From Natrinema sp. HArc-T2 (GTDB lineage Archaea > Halobacteriota > Halobacteria > Halobacteriales > Natrialbaceae), in contig NZ_JBGUAZ010000001.1 in the NCBI RefSeq assembly GCF_041821085.1, positions 62,001 through 126,000 of the forward strand: 64,000 nt of DNA, written 5' to 3'. Below, in pieces: positions 52,058-60,939 of the stretch (position 1 is the first letter of the stretch; each line of letters opens with the position of its first letter). The notes below the pieces were generated by a model. It did not search any database. It was not told where the DNA came from and worked only from the letters and a program-made list of their open reading frames with translations. The position numbers were made by a program, and so were the translations under genes.

Positions 52058-53008
52058 TTGACGACCGACGTAACCGAAATCACGGTAATCGGAGACGACG
52101 ATACCGGGCTTATTGCCCGCGTGACGAGCCTCCTGTTCGAGCGCGGGGTCAATATCGAAGACCTCGATCAGGCGGTTCGCGACGGCGTCTTCCGGATGTA
52201 TCTGGCCGTCGACACCTCGGAGATGGTCTGTACCGAGGACACGCTTCGATCGGACCTCCACGACCTCGGTGACGATCTCGGACTCGACGTGCAGGTCCGA
52301 TTCCCCGCCGACCGCGAGCACCAGCAGATCGCCGTCCTCGTCACGAAAGAGAGCCACTGTCTCGAGGCGCTGTTCGAGGCCTGGGCTAACGACAACCTCG
52401 GTGCGGACATCGGCGTGGTCATCGGCAACCACGACGACCTCCAGCCGCTTGCCGAACACTACGACGTGCCCTTCCACGATATCGGCAACGAGAACGGCCA
52501 ACAAAACGAGGACGAACTCCTCGCGCTCCTCGAGGAGTACGACGTCGACCTGATCGTCCTCGCGCGGTACATGCGTATTCTCAGTCCTAACGTGGTCTTC
52601 CGCTACGAGGATCGTATCATCAACGTCCACCCCTCCCTGCTGCCGGCGTTCCCCGGCGCGGAAGCCTACCGGCAGGCGATCGAGGAAGGCGTGCGGGTCG
52701 CCGGCGTCACCGCCCACTACGTCACGACCGATCTCGATCAGGGGCCGATCATTACCCAGCGCGCGTTCGACGTCCCCGACGACGCCGATCTCGATGAGAT
52801 GAAACGCCGTGGCCAGCCACTAGAGGCCGACGCCTTGCTCGAGGCCGTCCAGCTTCACTTAAACGGCGATGTATCAGTCCACCGCGGTCGAACCTCGGTT
52901 CGGGAAAACGGCACCGAGTATCAGCTCGGTCTCCCCGACGAACTCGAGGAGTTCACGCCTGACCGACCGATCGACGGGATCGGCAGTGCGGTTGCTGAGG
53001 ATCACTGA
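52058..53008 (+). CDS. purU: Formyltetrahydrofolate deformylase PurU-like (ACT domain)
   Basis: A 316-residue protein: an ACT-like domain (EITVIGDDDTGLIARVTSLL, GVNIEDLDQAVRDGVFRMY) then a formyltransferase fold (VDLIVLARYMRILSPNVV, INVHPSLLPAFPGAEA, TTDLDQGPIITQ). It hydrolyses 10-formyl-THF to formate and THF. The TTG at 52058 is chosen: a Shine-Dalgarno-like GGAGGT (52045-52050) is 7 nt before it. GTG 52049 is an alternative, and an ATG at 52023 is out of frame. Its TGA is the first three bases of repeat copy E. Confidence 0.85.
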   Translation: MTTDVTEITVIGDDDTGLIARVTSLLFERGVNIEDLDQAVRDGVFRMYLAVDTSEMVCTEDTLRSDLHDLGDDLGLDVQVRFPADREHQQIAVLVTKESHCLEALFEAWANDNLGADIGVVIGNHDDLQPLAEHYDVPFHDIGNENGQQNEDELLALLEEYDVDLIVLARYMRILSPNVVFRYEDRIINVHPSLLPAFPGAEAYRQAIEEGVRVAGVTAHYVTTDLDQGPIITQRAFDVPDDADLDEMKRRGQPLEADALLEAVQLHLNGDVSVHRGRTSVRENGTEYQLGLPDELEEFTPDRPIDGIGSAVAEDH

Positions 53009-53091
53009 TACGGTCTGCTATCACCGGTTACCGGCGCACCCGCATGACGGATCGCGGGTGCGCCGGCACCTACTGACAGGAGTCTGTCTGA
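53006..53091. repeat. Dispersed palindromic element, copy E
   Basis: It starts TGATACGGTCTGCTATCA (53006-53023), with arms CCGGCGCACCCGC and GCGGGTGCGCCGG around ATGACGGATC, and ends ACAGGAGTCTGTCTGA. The TGA at 53006-53008 is the stop codon of purU. It is the cleanest palindrome of the family (13-bp perfect arms). Confidence 0.82.
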
Positions 53092-53144
53092 TTGCTCGTT
53101 TTGGTGTTCGTTTTGCTGCTATGGCGCAGTAACAGCAGCCGGTC

Positions 53145-53315
53145 TCAGTCCGACGCCGCCGACTCCCAGCGCTCGAGACACTCGTCGCCACAGAAGTGGC
53201 GATATACGACAGTCCCGTCTTCGACGGTCGTCACGACGCGCCGTTCGGACGACGGCTCCACCGACCACCTACACTGTCGACATTGGGGTAGCTCCTCGTC
53301 GAACGAGTCGATCAT
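53145..53315 (-). CDS. Zinc micro-protein, DUF7576-like
   Basis: A 56-residue protein: MIDSFDEELPQCRQCRWSVE then VVTTVEDGTVVYRHFCGDEC and LERWESAASD. A CxxC pair and CxxxC form a zinc site; the motif resembles haloarchaeal DUF7576 as I recall it. The function is unknown. Confidence 0.6.
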   Translation of the reverse strand: MIDSFDEELPQCRQCRWSVEPSSERRVVTTVEDGTVVYRHFCGDECLERWESAASD

Positions 53316-53444
53316 CGGCTGACAGATGGGGTGACCCCCACTTGAACGGAACGACCCTATCTTATCGAACACTCGCTCGTGACTCGAGGAGTGTGGAGAG
53401 TGGGCAGCAGCCTTATCGCCGTCAGTGTCGAACTATGGGTTGGT

Positions 53445-54752
53445 ATGGCACAACAAGAGGTTCAACAGGAGCTGTCCGTCGACCAGTACACCCTCGGCCT
53501 CGTCGGACCGGATCAGGAGTGGGCCGGAACCGTCGCCGACGGCGGCACGATCGAGACGTATACGCCGCCGGGCTGCTGGGGACCGATGATCACACCGGAG
53601 TTCCACGGGGGCCACGAAGTCACCCGTCCGGTCCGCGTCGAGGGAGCATCGGTCGGTGACGCCGTCGCGATCCACATCCGGGACATGACTGTCACGAGCA
53701 TGGCCACGAGTACGGGGTCGATGGCCGAACGCGAGGACGCCTTCGGCGACGACCCGTTCGTCGACCACCGCTGTCCGGAGTGTGGCACCGAGTGGCCCGA
53801 CTCGATCGTCGAGGGCACTGGGGAGGACGCGATCAAGTGCGCCGAATGTGGCGCGAACGCCTCCTCCTTTGGCTTCGAGTACGGCTACACCGTCGCCTTC
53901 GACGACGACCACACCGTCGGGATCACCCTCGACGAGGACGGCGCACACGACCTCGCCGAAGACGCCGCCGAGGTGATGGACATCCCCGAGAACTCCCGCC
54001 AGCACCCCATCCTGCTGTACGAACCCGGCGAGATGCCCGGCACCCTGGGCCGGCTGCGCCCCTTTATCGGAAACATCGGGACGACCCCGCCGGTCACGCT
54101 GCCCGACTCCCACAACGCGGGTGACTTCGGCCAGTTCCTCATCGGGGCCGAGCACGACTACGGCCTCGCGGACGAAGCCGACCTCGAGGACCGCACCGAC
54201 GGTCACATGGACATTCCACAGGTCAGGCCAGGCGCGACGCTCATCTGTCCCGTCAAGGTCGACGGAGCCGGCATCTACGTCGGCGACCTCCACGCAAACC
54301 AGGGCGACGGCGAACTCTCCCTGCACACGACCGACGTCAGCGGCACCGTTCGGATGGACGTCGAGGTCATCAAAGGGCTCGAACTCGACGGGCCGATCCT
54401 GCTCCCTCCCGAGGAGGACCTGCCCTTCATCAGCAAACCATACAGCGACGACGAACGCGAGGCAGGCCGCGACCTCGGTGCAGAACACGGTGTCGACGTC
54501 GAGGAAGACATGGGACCGATCCAGGTGATCGGCTCCGGCGCGACGGTCAACGACGCCACGCAGAACGCATTCGATCGCGCCACTGACCTGCTCGAGATGA
54601 GCGAGGGCGAGGTCCGCTCGCGGTGTACGTTCACCGGCGGCGTCCAGATCGGTCGCCTCCCCGGTGTCGTGCAACTCGACATGCTCGCGCCGATGGCCGT
54701 CCTCGAGGAGCGCGGGATCGACCACCTGGTCCGCGACCAGTACGGCCTCTAG
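53445..54752 (+). CDS. Acetamidase/formamidase family protein with zinc-ribbon insert
   Basis: A 435-residue protein: TYTPPGCWGPMITPEFHGG, EGASVGDAVAIHIRDMTVTS, HNAGDFGQFLIGAEHDYGLA, and metal-site regions VGDLHANQGDGELSLH and KGLELDGPILLPPEEDLP. Compared with the usual amidase it carries an inserted zinc ribbon (residues about 109-145: HRCPECGTEWPDS and IKCAECGANAS). The family hydrolyses formamide or acetamide to ammonia and acid; formamide may connect to formate and folate use with PurU (inference). The start is ATG 53445. Confidence 0.85.
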   Translation: MAQQEVQQELSVDQYTLGLVGPDQEWAGTVADGGTIETYTPPGCWGPMITPEFHGGHEVTRPVRVEGASVGDAVAIHIRDMTVTSMATSTGSMAEREDAFGDDPFVDHRCPECGTEWPDSIVEGTGEDAIKCAECGANASSFGFEYGYTVAFDDDHTVGITLDEDGAHDLAEDAAEVMDIPENSRQHPILLYEPGEMPGTLGRLRPFIGNIGTTPPVTLPDSHNAGDFGQFLIGAEHDYGLADEADLEDRTDGHMDIPQVRPGATLICPVKVDGAGIYVGDLHANQGDGELSLHTTDVSGTVRMDVEVIKGLELDGPILLPPEEDLPFISKPYSDDEREAGRDLGAEHGVDVEEDMGPIQVIGSGATVNDATQNAFDRATDLLEMSEGEVRSRCTFTGGVQIGRLPGVVQLDMLAPMAVLEERGIDHLVRDQYGL

Positions 54753-54768
54753 GGTCGTCGAATCGTCG

Positions 54769-55041
54769 TTATTCTCGAGCGCCACCCTGAACTGCGGGGA
54801 CGACCGTCAGCGACGCGCCTTCCGGCACCCGAGTGACGAGGTCGGCACGCTCACCCTCGAGCGAGACCCTGACGCTCGGCCGGATTCGGTCGTCATCGTA
54901 GAGATAGGGTTCCGCCCGCGGATACGCGTCGACGAGCGCTGCGATGACGTCTGCGACCGTCTCGCCAGTCCACTCGAGCGTGACAGTCTTCGCGCCGGTC
55001 GCACTCCGGAGTGGTCCGTACACTGTGACATCGGATTCCAT
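54769..55041 (-). CDS. Ubiquitin-like MoaD/ThiS-type protein with C-terminal GGARE
   Basis: A 90-residue beta-grasp protein: DVTVYGPLRSATGAKTVTLE, TVADVIAALVDAYPRAEP, SVRVSLEGERADL and ASLTVVPAVQGGARE. The Gly-Gly is followed by three more residues, so if used as a modifier it would first need a protease. The start is ATG 55041. It is convergent with the amidase gene and downstream of purC. Confidence 0.75.
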   Translation of the reverse strand: MESDVTVYGPLRSATGAKTVTLEWTGETVADVIAALVDAYPRAEPYLYDDDRIRPSVRVSLEGERADLVTRVPEGASLTVVPAVQGGARE

Positions 55042-55148
55042 GGTAGTCTCTGGCGACGAGTGGACACATATTCCGTTCGCCAACGCGAGTCGACCACAGA
55101 CTGTGTCGGCAGTGACCGAGTCGCACTCGATCACCTGGTAGGGTCCTG

Positions 55149-56168
55149 CTACAGCCGCTGAACCGCGCCAATCGCACTCGAGAGCGGCGGCGCGTCGAAG
55201 AACTCTCGGTCGGTGTAGGCGTTGGCCCCTGCACAGTACATGTCGCGGGCGGTCTCGAGGACCTCCTCTGTGAGCGGCTCGGGATCCTCTTCGCAGAGAG
55301 ACTTCCAGTCAGCGATGTCTTCCTGTTTTGCCTCGGCTTTAGCGGCGTCGACGGCTTCGACCCAGTCGGGCTGGGTACGCTTGTGGTACTGGCGCAGGAC
55401 TTCCTTCGAGAGTTGGGTTCCCTCGTAGCTGAAGCGGTTCTCGTCGAACGTGCCGACGACGTCGGCGACGCGGATCTCGCCCTGATAGTAGAGGCACTCG
55501 ATCTTGCCGTCCTCATGGACTAGGCCCGCCGACTCGGCCTGCTCGGTGATGATCCGGTTGACCTCGCGAGCGACCGCCTCGAGCTCGTCGATCGCGGCGA
55601 CGCCGGCGATGGCGTCGGCCTCCGCGCGGTCGAGATAGCGGTCGCCTTCCTCGTACTTCGTGGAGAACTCGACGATCGGCTCGTCTAAGTCGACGGCCTC
55701 GTCGGGCCACTCCTCGAAGTCGAGGTCGTGGTCGGCGGGGTCGGTCCGACGGCGCAGACTCGAGCCGACGGGCACCCGGTTGCGGAAGACGACCTCGAGG
55801 GGAATCAGGTAGTTCTCGCCGGCTGCCTCGTGGTAGTGGTCGTAGTCGTATTCGCGGCCCTCGTGGGGCAGGTCAGGAACCTGCGTCAGGTCGATAGCCA
55901 TCTCCCAGGGCGGGTGAGTGGCATCCTCGAGCGGGATGACGTCGCCGTTTTCGACGACACCCCGGTAGTGGGTCGGGACGCCCTCGGACTCGAGCAGTTC
56001 GAAATTGAACGCCCCCATCGTACAGAGGGTCGCGCCCTTCTGTGGGATCTGGTCGGGCATCTTCCCCCAGTCGAACACCGAGTAGTCGTCGGTAAAGACG
56101 AACGAGCCGTGACCGAGTTCGTCGGCAGTCGCGTCCTCCTCGATGCGGAACTCTTTGACGCTCGTCAT
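55149..56168 (-). CDS. purC: Phosphoribosylaminoimidazole-succinocarboxamide synthase
   Basis: A 339-residue SAICAR synthetase with the haloarchaeal extension. Motifs: [60 protein letters not shown] and [20 protein letters not shown]. It couples CAIR and aspartate with ATP in purine synthesis. The start is ATG 56168 (MTSVKEF). The 192-nt gap to cofH on the divergent strand carries both promoters. Confidence 0.93.
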   Translation of the reverse strand: MTSVKEFRIEEDATADELGHGSFVFTDDYSVFDWGKMPDQIPQKGATLCTMGAFNFELLESEGVPTHYRGVVENGDVIPLEDATHPPWEMAIDLTQVPDLPHEGREYDYDHYHEAAGENYLIPLEVVFRNRVPVGSSLRRRTDPADHDLDFEEWPDEAVDLDEPIVEFSTKYEEGDRYLDRAEADAIAGVAAIDELEAVAREVNRIITEQAESAGLVHEDGKIECLYYQGEIRVADVVGTFDENRFSYEGTQLSKEVLRQYHKRTQPDWVEAVDAAKAEAKQEDIADWKSLCEEDPEPLTEEVLETARDMYCAGANAYTDREFFDAPPLSSAIGAVQRL

Positions 56169-56359
56169 GCGAGACACCCCAGCACGTGTCCGTCGCCGCA
56201 GTTCATACCCCAGTTGGGGTGGCCGGACCGTAAGAAGGTTTCAGTATCGTGCTGACCACTGCCGATGCCACAGCCGAAAAATCGAGACGTGCGTTCCTGG
56301 GAACAGGCCGAATACCGGATCCATCATCCTTTTCTCACTGTGCAGGCATTGCTATTCCG

Positions 56360-57739
56360 ATGGAGCGACCGGTGACCGAGGCCGACCTCTCGTTCGAACA
56401 CGTCCCCGAGACCGACCAGTCATTCGAAAACGCGCTGGCGAAGGCGCGCGATGGCGACCGACTCACGGTCGACGATGCCATCGAGTTGCTCACCACGGGG
56501 ACCGACGGCGAGGGGCTCGACCGGCGGCGCAAGGAACGCGTCCTCGAGGCGGCCGACCGCCGGCGCGCCGAGGTTGTCGGCGAGGAGGTCACCTTCATCG
56601 CGAACCTGAACAACAACGTCACGACGGCCTGTAACGTGGGCTGTCTGTTCTGTAACTTCAAAGACGCAGCCCACACGTTCGAACGCGAGACCGAGATCGA
56701 AACCGCGGGCTTTACGAAAACGCCAGCGGAGTCACGCGAGATCGTCGCCGACGCGGTCGACCGGGGGATCTACGAAGTTACCTCGGTGTCGGGGCTACAC
56801 CCCGCGTTCGCGCTTGACGACGACCACCGGGAGATACTCGAGGCCCATCCGAACCCGAAGGACATCAACTACAAGCCACCCGAAGCGTACGAGACCAGCC
56901 CCGGCACCTACACGGACCAAATTTCGGCGATGAGCGTCGACGGTGTTCACGTCCACTCGATGACCCCCGAGGAGGCGTATCACGCCCGGCGGGGCACCGA
57001 TTGGGACTACGAAGCGGTCTACCGACGACTGAAAGAGGCGGGGCTCGATACGGTTCCCGGCACCGCCGCGGAAATCCTCGTCGAGGAGGTCCGAGAGGTG
57101 ATCTGTCCCGGCAAGATCAGTACGGAGGGGTGGCTCGAGGCCATGGAGGCCGCCGCGTCCGTCGGCTTCGACATGACGGCGACGATCATGTACGGCCACG
57201 TCGAGAACGAGGCCCACCGCGCGATGCACTTACAACGCGTTCGAGACCTGCAGGATCGGACCGGCGCGATCACCGAGTTCGTCCCGCTTTCTTTTATCCA
57301 CCAGAACACGCCGCTGTTCGAACACGACGTGGTTTCGGGCGGGGCGAGCACCGACGAGGACGAACTGATGATCGCCGTCTCGCGGCTCTTCCTCGACAAT
57401 ATCGACCACATCCAGTCTTCGTGGGTCAAATACGGCGACGAGCACGGACTGAAGTTGCTCAACTGTGGTGCTGACGACTACATGGGAACGATCCTCTCCG
57501 AGGAGATCACCAAACGCGCCGGCGGCGGCTACGGCGAGTTCCGGTCGTTTGCGGACTACGTCGAGATGATCTCCTCGATCGGGCGGGTTCCCGTTGAACG
57601 GTCGACCGACTACGAGACGAGACGTGTCATCGATCCCGACGACCCGCCCTTTGGCCCGCAACTCGGGCCGAACGCGGACGGGACGCCGTTGCTGACGCGA
57701 GAAGAGCGCGAGGCGCGAGCGGCCCCTGCTGACGACTGA
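56360..57739 (+). CDS. cofH: F420 synthesis radical SAM protein CofH
   Basis: The 459-residue protein carries the radical SAM motif CNVGCLFCNFKD with Cys91, Cys95 and Cys98, then EVTSVSGLHPAFALDDDHRE, HVHSMTPEEAYHARRGTDW, PGKISTEGWLEAMEAAASVG, and C-terminal YMGTILSEEITKRAGGGYGE. CofH and CofG together make the deazaflavin FO from tyrosine and a ribityl precursor. The start is ATG 56360. Its TGA (57737-57739) opens a partial copy of the repeat (TGATACGGGCTGCTGCC). Confidence 0.94.
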   Translation: MERPVTEADLSFEHVPETDQSFENALAKARDGDRLTVDDAIELLTTGTDGEGLDRRRKERVLEAADRRRAEVVGEEVTFIANLNNNVTTACNVGCLFCNFKDAAHTFERETEIETAGFTKTPAESREIVADAVDRGIYEVTSVSGLHPAFALDDDHREILEAHPNPKDINYKPPEAYETSPGTYTDQISAMSVDGVHVHSMTPEEAYHARRGTDWDYEAVYRRLKEAGLDTVPGTAAEILVEEVREVICPGKISTEGWLEAMEAAASVGFDMTATIMYGHVENEAHRAMHLQRVRDLQDRTGAITEFVPLSFIHQNTPLFEHDVVSGGASTDEDELMIAVSRLFLDNIDHIQSSWVKYGDEHGLKLLNCGADDYMGTILSEEITKRAGGGYGEFRSFADYVEMISSIGRVPVERSTDYETRRVIDPDDPPFGPQLGPNADGTPLLTREEREARAAPADD

Positions 57740-57760
57740 TACGGGCTGCTGCCCCGAGTG
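57737..57760. repeat. Partial end of the dispersed element at the cofH stop codon
   Basis: TGATACGGGCTGCTGCC has one mismatch to the common TGATACGGTCTGCT end, and its first three bases are the cofH stop codon. No further element body follows. Confidence 0.5.
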
Positions 57761-57947
57761 ATCCGCTCCCAGTCCTCTCCGACAGTATTGCGGCTGGAAA
57801 AGCGTGGTCTTCACGCCTCTTCGTCCGATTGTGACCGGATGGGGCTTCCATCGAGGCGAGACCCACCACATGTCGTCGACACCCTGCCCTCCAGTGTCGC
57901 CGAGTCCGTCGTCTCGGGGAAGCCGGACAGCGGTCAGCAGTTTGCCA

Positions 57948-58877
57948 TCACCCGTGGTCAATTGGGTCCTCGCTCGATCGGTTCGAAGTCGGTCCTGCGT
58001 TGTCGGCGTTGCCGTGTTCCGAAACGTCGTCAGCGAAGCGATCGATATCGGCGAGCACGTCCTCGAACGGCACCGCTCCCCGGTCTTGAATCGTCGCCGG
58101 ATCGAGCGCAGGCGCGTCGAGGATCTCCTGCGGAGTCAACCACGACCACTCACAGCCCTCGTTTGCCTCGTTCGTTGCGTTGAGTTCTCGCTCGAGGAAC
58201 GCCTTGCTAAACGGGGGAAGCAGCGGCGGATCTTCGCTCCCTTCGAATGTATCTTCGTAGGCCGGGATGTCGCCGGGCTCGAGGTCGCCGACGACGATTC
58301 GCATGGCCATTCCCAGCACGTGGTGCGGACCACAGTACACGTCGTAGAGCCCCGGTTCGGTGAACTCGTAGAGCCAGGCACCATTGACGTTGAGCACCGG
58401 TGATGAGAACGGCGGGACCCCGTCGGGAACTCGCTGTTGGAATCCCTGTGCAGGGTGGTATGCCGTAATCGTGTGGTCGGGTGAGTCGGCGGTGAACTGC
58501 ACGACATCGCCAGTGCTGACGTGAATCCCAGTTGGGTTAAAGTGGAAGAACGGCGGGCGATCCGGGTTCTCCGGGTTGGCCGGTTCGTTCGTGTGGAGCT
58601 CGACCTCGTGGTCCGGTTGGCGGTTGCCAGGAACGGTCTCGGCGTCGGGTGTCGCCAGGCCGTAATACGGGTCGATCTCCGCGGCAGTCGGCTCTGTCCC
58701 ATCAGTCGGTGCTGCGTCGGACTCGTTGCGACTTTGGGCAGTTGCGAGCCCGCTTCCCAGCGAAAGGATGGCCCCCGCGCCAAGCGTTTTCAACAGCGGT
58801 CGCCGCCGAGCGTCGACCCATTCAGCTTCCGATTCGGTGAGCGATTCCTCGGTCCGCTCCGCGTCGGATGGTGTCAT
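57948..58877 (-). CDS. Plastocyanin/halocyanin-like copper protein, Tat-exported
   Basis: The 309-residue protein has a Tat-like signal (RRRPLLKTLGAGAI), a linker, and a cupredoxin domain with HITN-type ligands: DHTITAYHPAQGFQQ then YDVYCGPHHVLGMAMRIVV, giving His, Cys, His and Met of a type I copper site. After the cupredoxin it continues about 110 residues (FEDVLADIDRFADDVSEHG near the end), longer than simple halocyanins. It is probably an extracellular-side electron carrier; a link with N2O reductase maturation is possible but not shown. Confidence 0.8.
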   Translation of the reverse strand: MTPSDAERTEESLTESEAEWVDARRRPLLKTLGAGAILSLGSGLATAQSRNESDAAPTDGTEPTAAEIDPYYGLATPDAETVPGNRQPDHEVELHTNEPANPENPDRPPFFHFNPTGIHVSTGDVVQFTADSPDHTITAYHPAQGFQQRVPDGVPPFSSPVLNVNGAWLYEFTEPGLYDVYCGPHHVLGMAMRIVVGDLEPGDIPAYEDTFEGSEDPPLLPPFSKAFLERELNATNEANEGCEWSWLTPQEILDAPALDPATIQDRGAVPFEDVLADIDRFADDVSEHGNADNAGPTSNRSSEDPIDHG

Positions 58878-59256
58878 TGTTTCACTCCTCCAGTTACGTC
58901 TGGCTGCATCGAATCCGTCGACCGACGGCAGAATAGATGGTAAGGATCGTTGCAGCCTAACCAGAGCATTCGGCTACTGGATCGGCCTCGTCACTGGTCC
59001 GGGACGGATTCACCGCTAGCGGTACGGTAACAGCCAATGTACTTCGAGAACACCGTAAAAACAGCCTCTTACGCGTGTGGGCCGCTGGCGACCGAGACGA
59101 CGGATAGCTGCAGTCTCAGGTGGAATCAGCGCCCCAACCAGTTCTTTATTGGTGCCGTTTGAACCGCGCTTGACAGTGATCGTGTTCGAAGCGGTGGAGC
59201 TCACCCGATCCCACAGCAAGAGGAAGCGTTTCGAAGCCGGCGACGCAAGGAGCGCT
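58878..59256. other. 378-bp intergenic region between cupredoxin and deaminase
   Basis: No gene is supported here. TTCTTTATTGG at about 59140-59150 may be a promoter element for the deaminase, 107 nt upstream. No repeat element copy is seen. Confidence 0.4.
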
Positions 59257-59709
59257 ATGACCACTGCCGAATCCTTCGTTCGACGCGCCATCGACCTCGC
59301 ACGTTCAGCAGTCGAACACGGAAACACACCATTCGGCTCGCTGCTCGTCGTCGACGACACTGTCATCCGGACGGCCGAGAACACGACGCTGACTGACGAC
59401 GACATCGCCGCCCACCCAGAATTCAAACTGGCCCAGTGGGCCGCACGCGAACTCGAGCCACACGAGCGCGCGTCGTGTACGATGTATACCAGCACCGAGC
59501 CGTGTCCGATGTGTGCGAGCGCGATCGTCTACGCGGGCCTCGAGCGGGTCGTCTACAGCGTTCCTGTCGACTCACTCGCAGCCGTGCGAGACGAGAACGT
59601 AATCGAGATCCCATGCACAGAGGTCGTCGATCGGGCCGACGGATCGACGACAGTTGAGGGACCGATTCTCGAGGACGAGGGGCTCGCAGTCCACGAGGAC
59701 TATTTTTAA
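59257..59709 (+). CDS. Nucleoside/cytidine deaminase-family protein
   Basis: A 150-residue CDA-fold protein: AVEHGNTPFGSLLVVDD, the zinc and proton-shuttle motif AAHPEFKLAQ (His-Pro-Glu) and the second motif STEPCPMCASAIVYAGLERVV, then SLAAVRDENVIEIPCTEV. The HxE and PCxxC pairs match guanine/cytosine-type deaminases. The substrate is unknown. It starts at ATG 59257 and is convergent with cofG. Confidence 0.83.
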   Translation: MTTAESFVRRAIDLARSAVEHGNTPFGSLLVVDDTVIRTAENTTLTDDDIAAHPEFKLAQWAARELEPHERASCTMYTSTEPCPMCASAIVYAGLERVVYSVPVDSLAAVRDENVIEIPCTEVVDRADGSTTVEGPILEDEGLAVHEDYF

Positions 59710-60875
59710 TCCGAACGCGCCATCGTTGTTTCGTCCTCAATCACCGCTCGATAGCGCTTGCCTGCTGGATCGTCGGCCACGAGCGCATCCCGAACCGTCG
59801 GCGAGAGCCACGTCCGATCGTCGCCGTCCGCACCGTCGGCGACTCGTCCGTCGAACCCGTCCGGTCGCAGGCCGGCGGGCAGGAATCGCTCGTAGACCGG
59901 CAGTCGCTCGCCGAGTGGCACGCCCGCACTGTCGGCAATCGCCTCGAGTTCGCGCAGCGCGGGCCACGCGTACTCGGGATTGATGTGGTCGTCGGTGACC
60001 GGCGAGACGCCGCCCAGATCGTCGACGCCGCAGTCGATCAGGTCGTTCGCGGGCGCGAGGTTCGGCGGGACCTGCACCGAGATTTCGTCGGGCAGTGCGG
60101 CACGGGCCATCGCCGTCACCCGACGCATCGTCGCGAGATCGGGCGAGCCGTCGGCCCAGCGCTCGTTGTCCACGACGGGCTGGACGATCACTTCTTGGAT
60201 GTGATCGTAGCGGTCGTGTAACTCACGGATTGCGAGCAGGCTCTCGGCGCGATCGCGCCAGGTCTCGCCGATCCCCACCAGAATCCCGGTCGTGAACGCG
60301 ACGTCGAGTTCGCCCGCGTTCTGGATAGTCCGCAGGCGTTGCCCCGGTTCCTTCCGGCGCGGGCCAGCGTGGGCGTCCACCTCGGCGGTTGTCTCGAGCA
60401 TCACACCCATGCTGGCGTTGACGTCCGCGACGGTTGCCATCTGTTCGCGCGTTTGATCGCCCGGATTGGCATGGGGGAGCAGTCCTTCCTCAAGAGCGAC
60501 CTCGCAGGCCGCCCGCAAGTACTCGTGAATGGTGTCGTAGCCCCACTCTGCGAGCTGGGCGTGAATCTCGGTGTAACGGTCGTCGGGATCGTCGCCGAAG
60601 GTAAACAGCGCCTCCGTACAGCCGGCGTCCGCACCGCGCCGACAGATCTCGCGAACCTCCTCAAGCGAGAGCAGGGAGGCCTGTCCCGGCGGGTCGAAGT
60701 AGGTGCAGTACGTGCAGGTGTAGCGACAGGCCGTCGTCAGCGGCACGAAAACGTTCCGTGCGAAGGTCAGTTCCGACGGCGCGTCGACGTCGGTCGGGTT
60801 GATCGCAAGCAGCTCTTCGACGGCTCGATCGTCGACCGTGAGCTCGACGCCGTACTCGTTCGCCCCGGGGAACAT
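59706..60875 (-). CDS. cofG: F420 synthesis radical SAM protein CofG
   Basis: A 389-residue radical SAM protein with Cys50, Cys54 and Cys57 in ACRYTCTYCTYFDPP, then GCTEALFTFGDDPDDRYTEI, VMLETTAEVDAHAGPRRKEP, TTGILVGIGETWRDRAESLL and LGGVSPVTDDHINPEYAWPA. With CofH it forms FO, the F420 chromophore. It lies 64 nt downstream of cofC on the same strand. Confidence 0.94.
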   Translation of the reverse strand: MFPGANEYGVELTVDDRAVEELLAINPTDVDAPSELTFARNVFVPLTTACRYTCTYCTYFDPPGQASLLSLEEVREICRRGADAGCTEALFTFGDDPDDRYTEIHAQLAEWGYDTIHEYLRAACEVALEEGLLPHANPGDQTREQMATVADVNASMGVMLETTAEVDAHAGPRRKEPGQRLRTIQNAGELDVAFTTGILVGIGETWRDRAESLLAIRELHDRYDHIQEVIVQPVVDNERWADGSPDLATMRRVTAMARAALPDEISVQVPPNLAPANDLIDCGVDDLGGVSPVTDDHINPEYAWPALRELEAIADSAGVPLGERLPVYERFLPAGLRPDGFDGRVADGADGDDRTWLSPTVRDALVADDPAGKRYRAVIEDETTMARSD

Positions 60876-60939
60876 TACCTCTCCCTGTCGCCGCTCGGCG
60901 TATAAGAGCTTGGCTTCGCGGTGTTCGGGCCGGCGGCTA

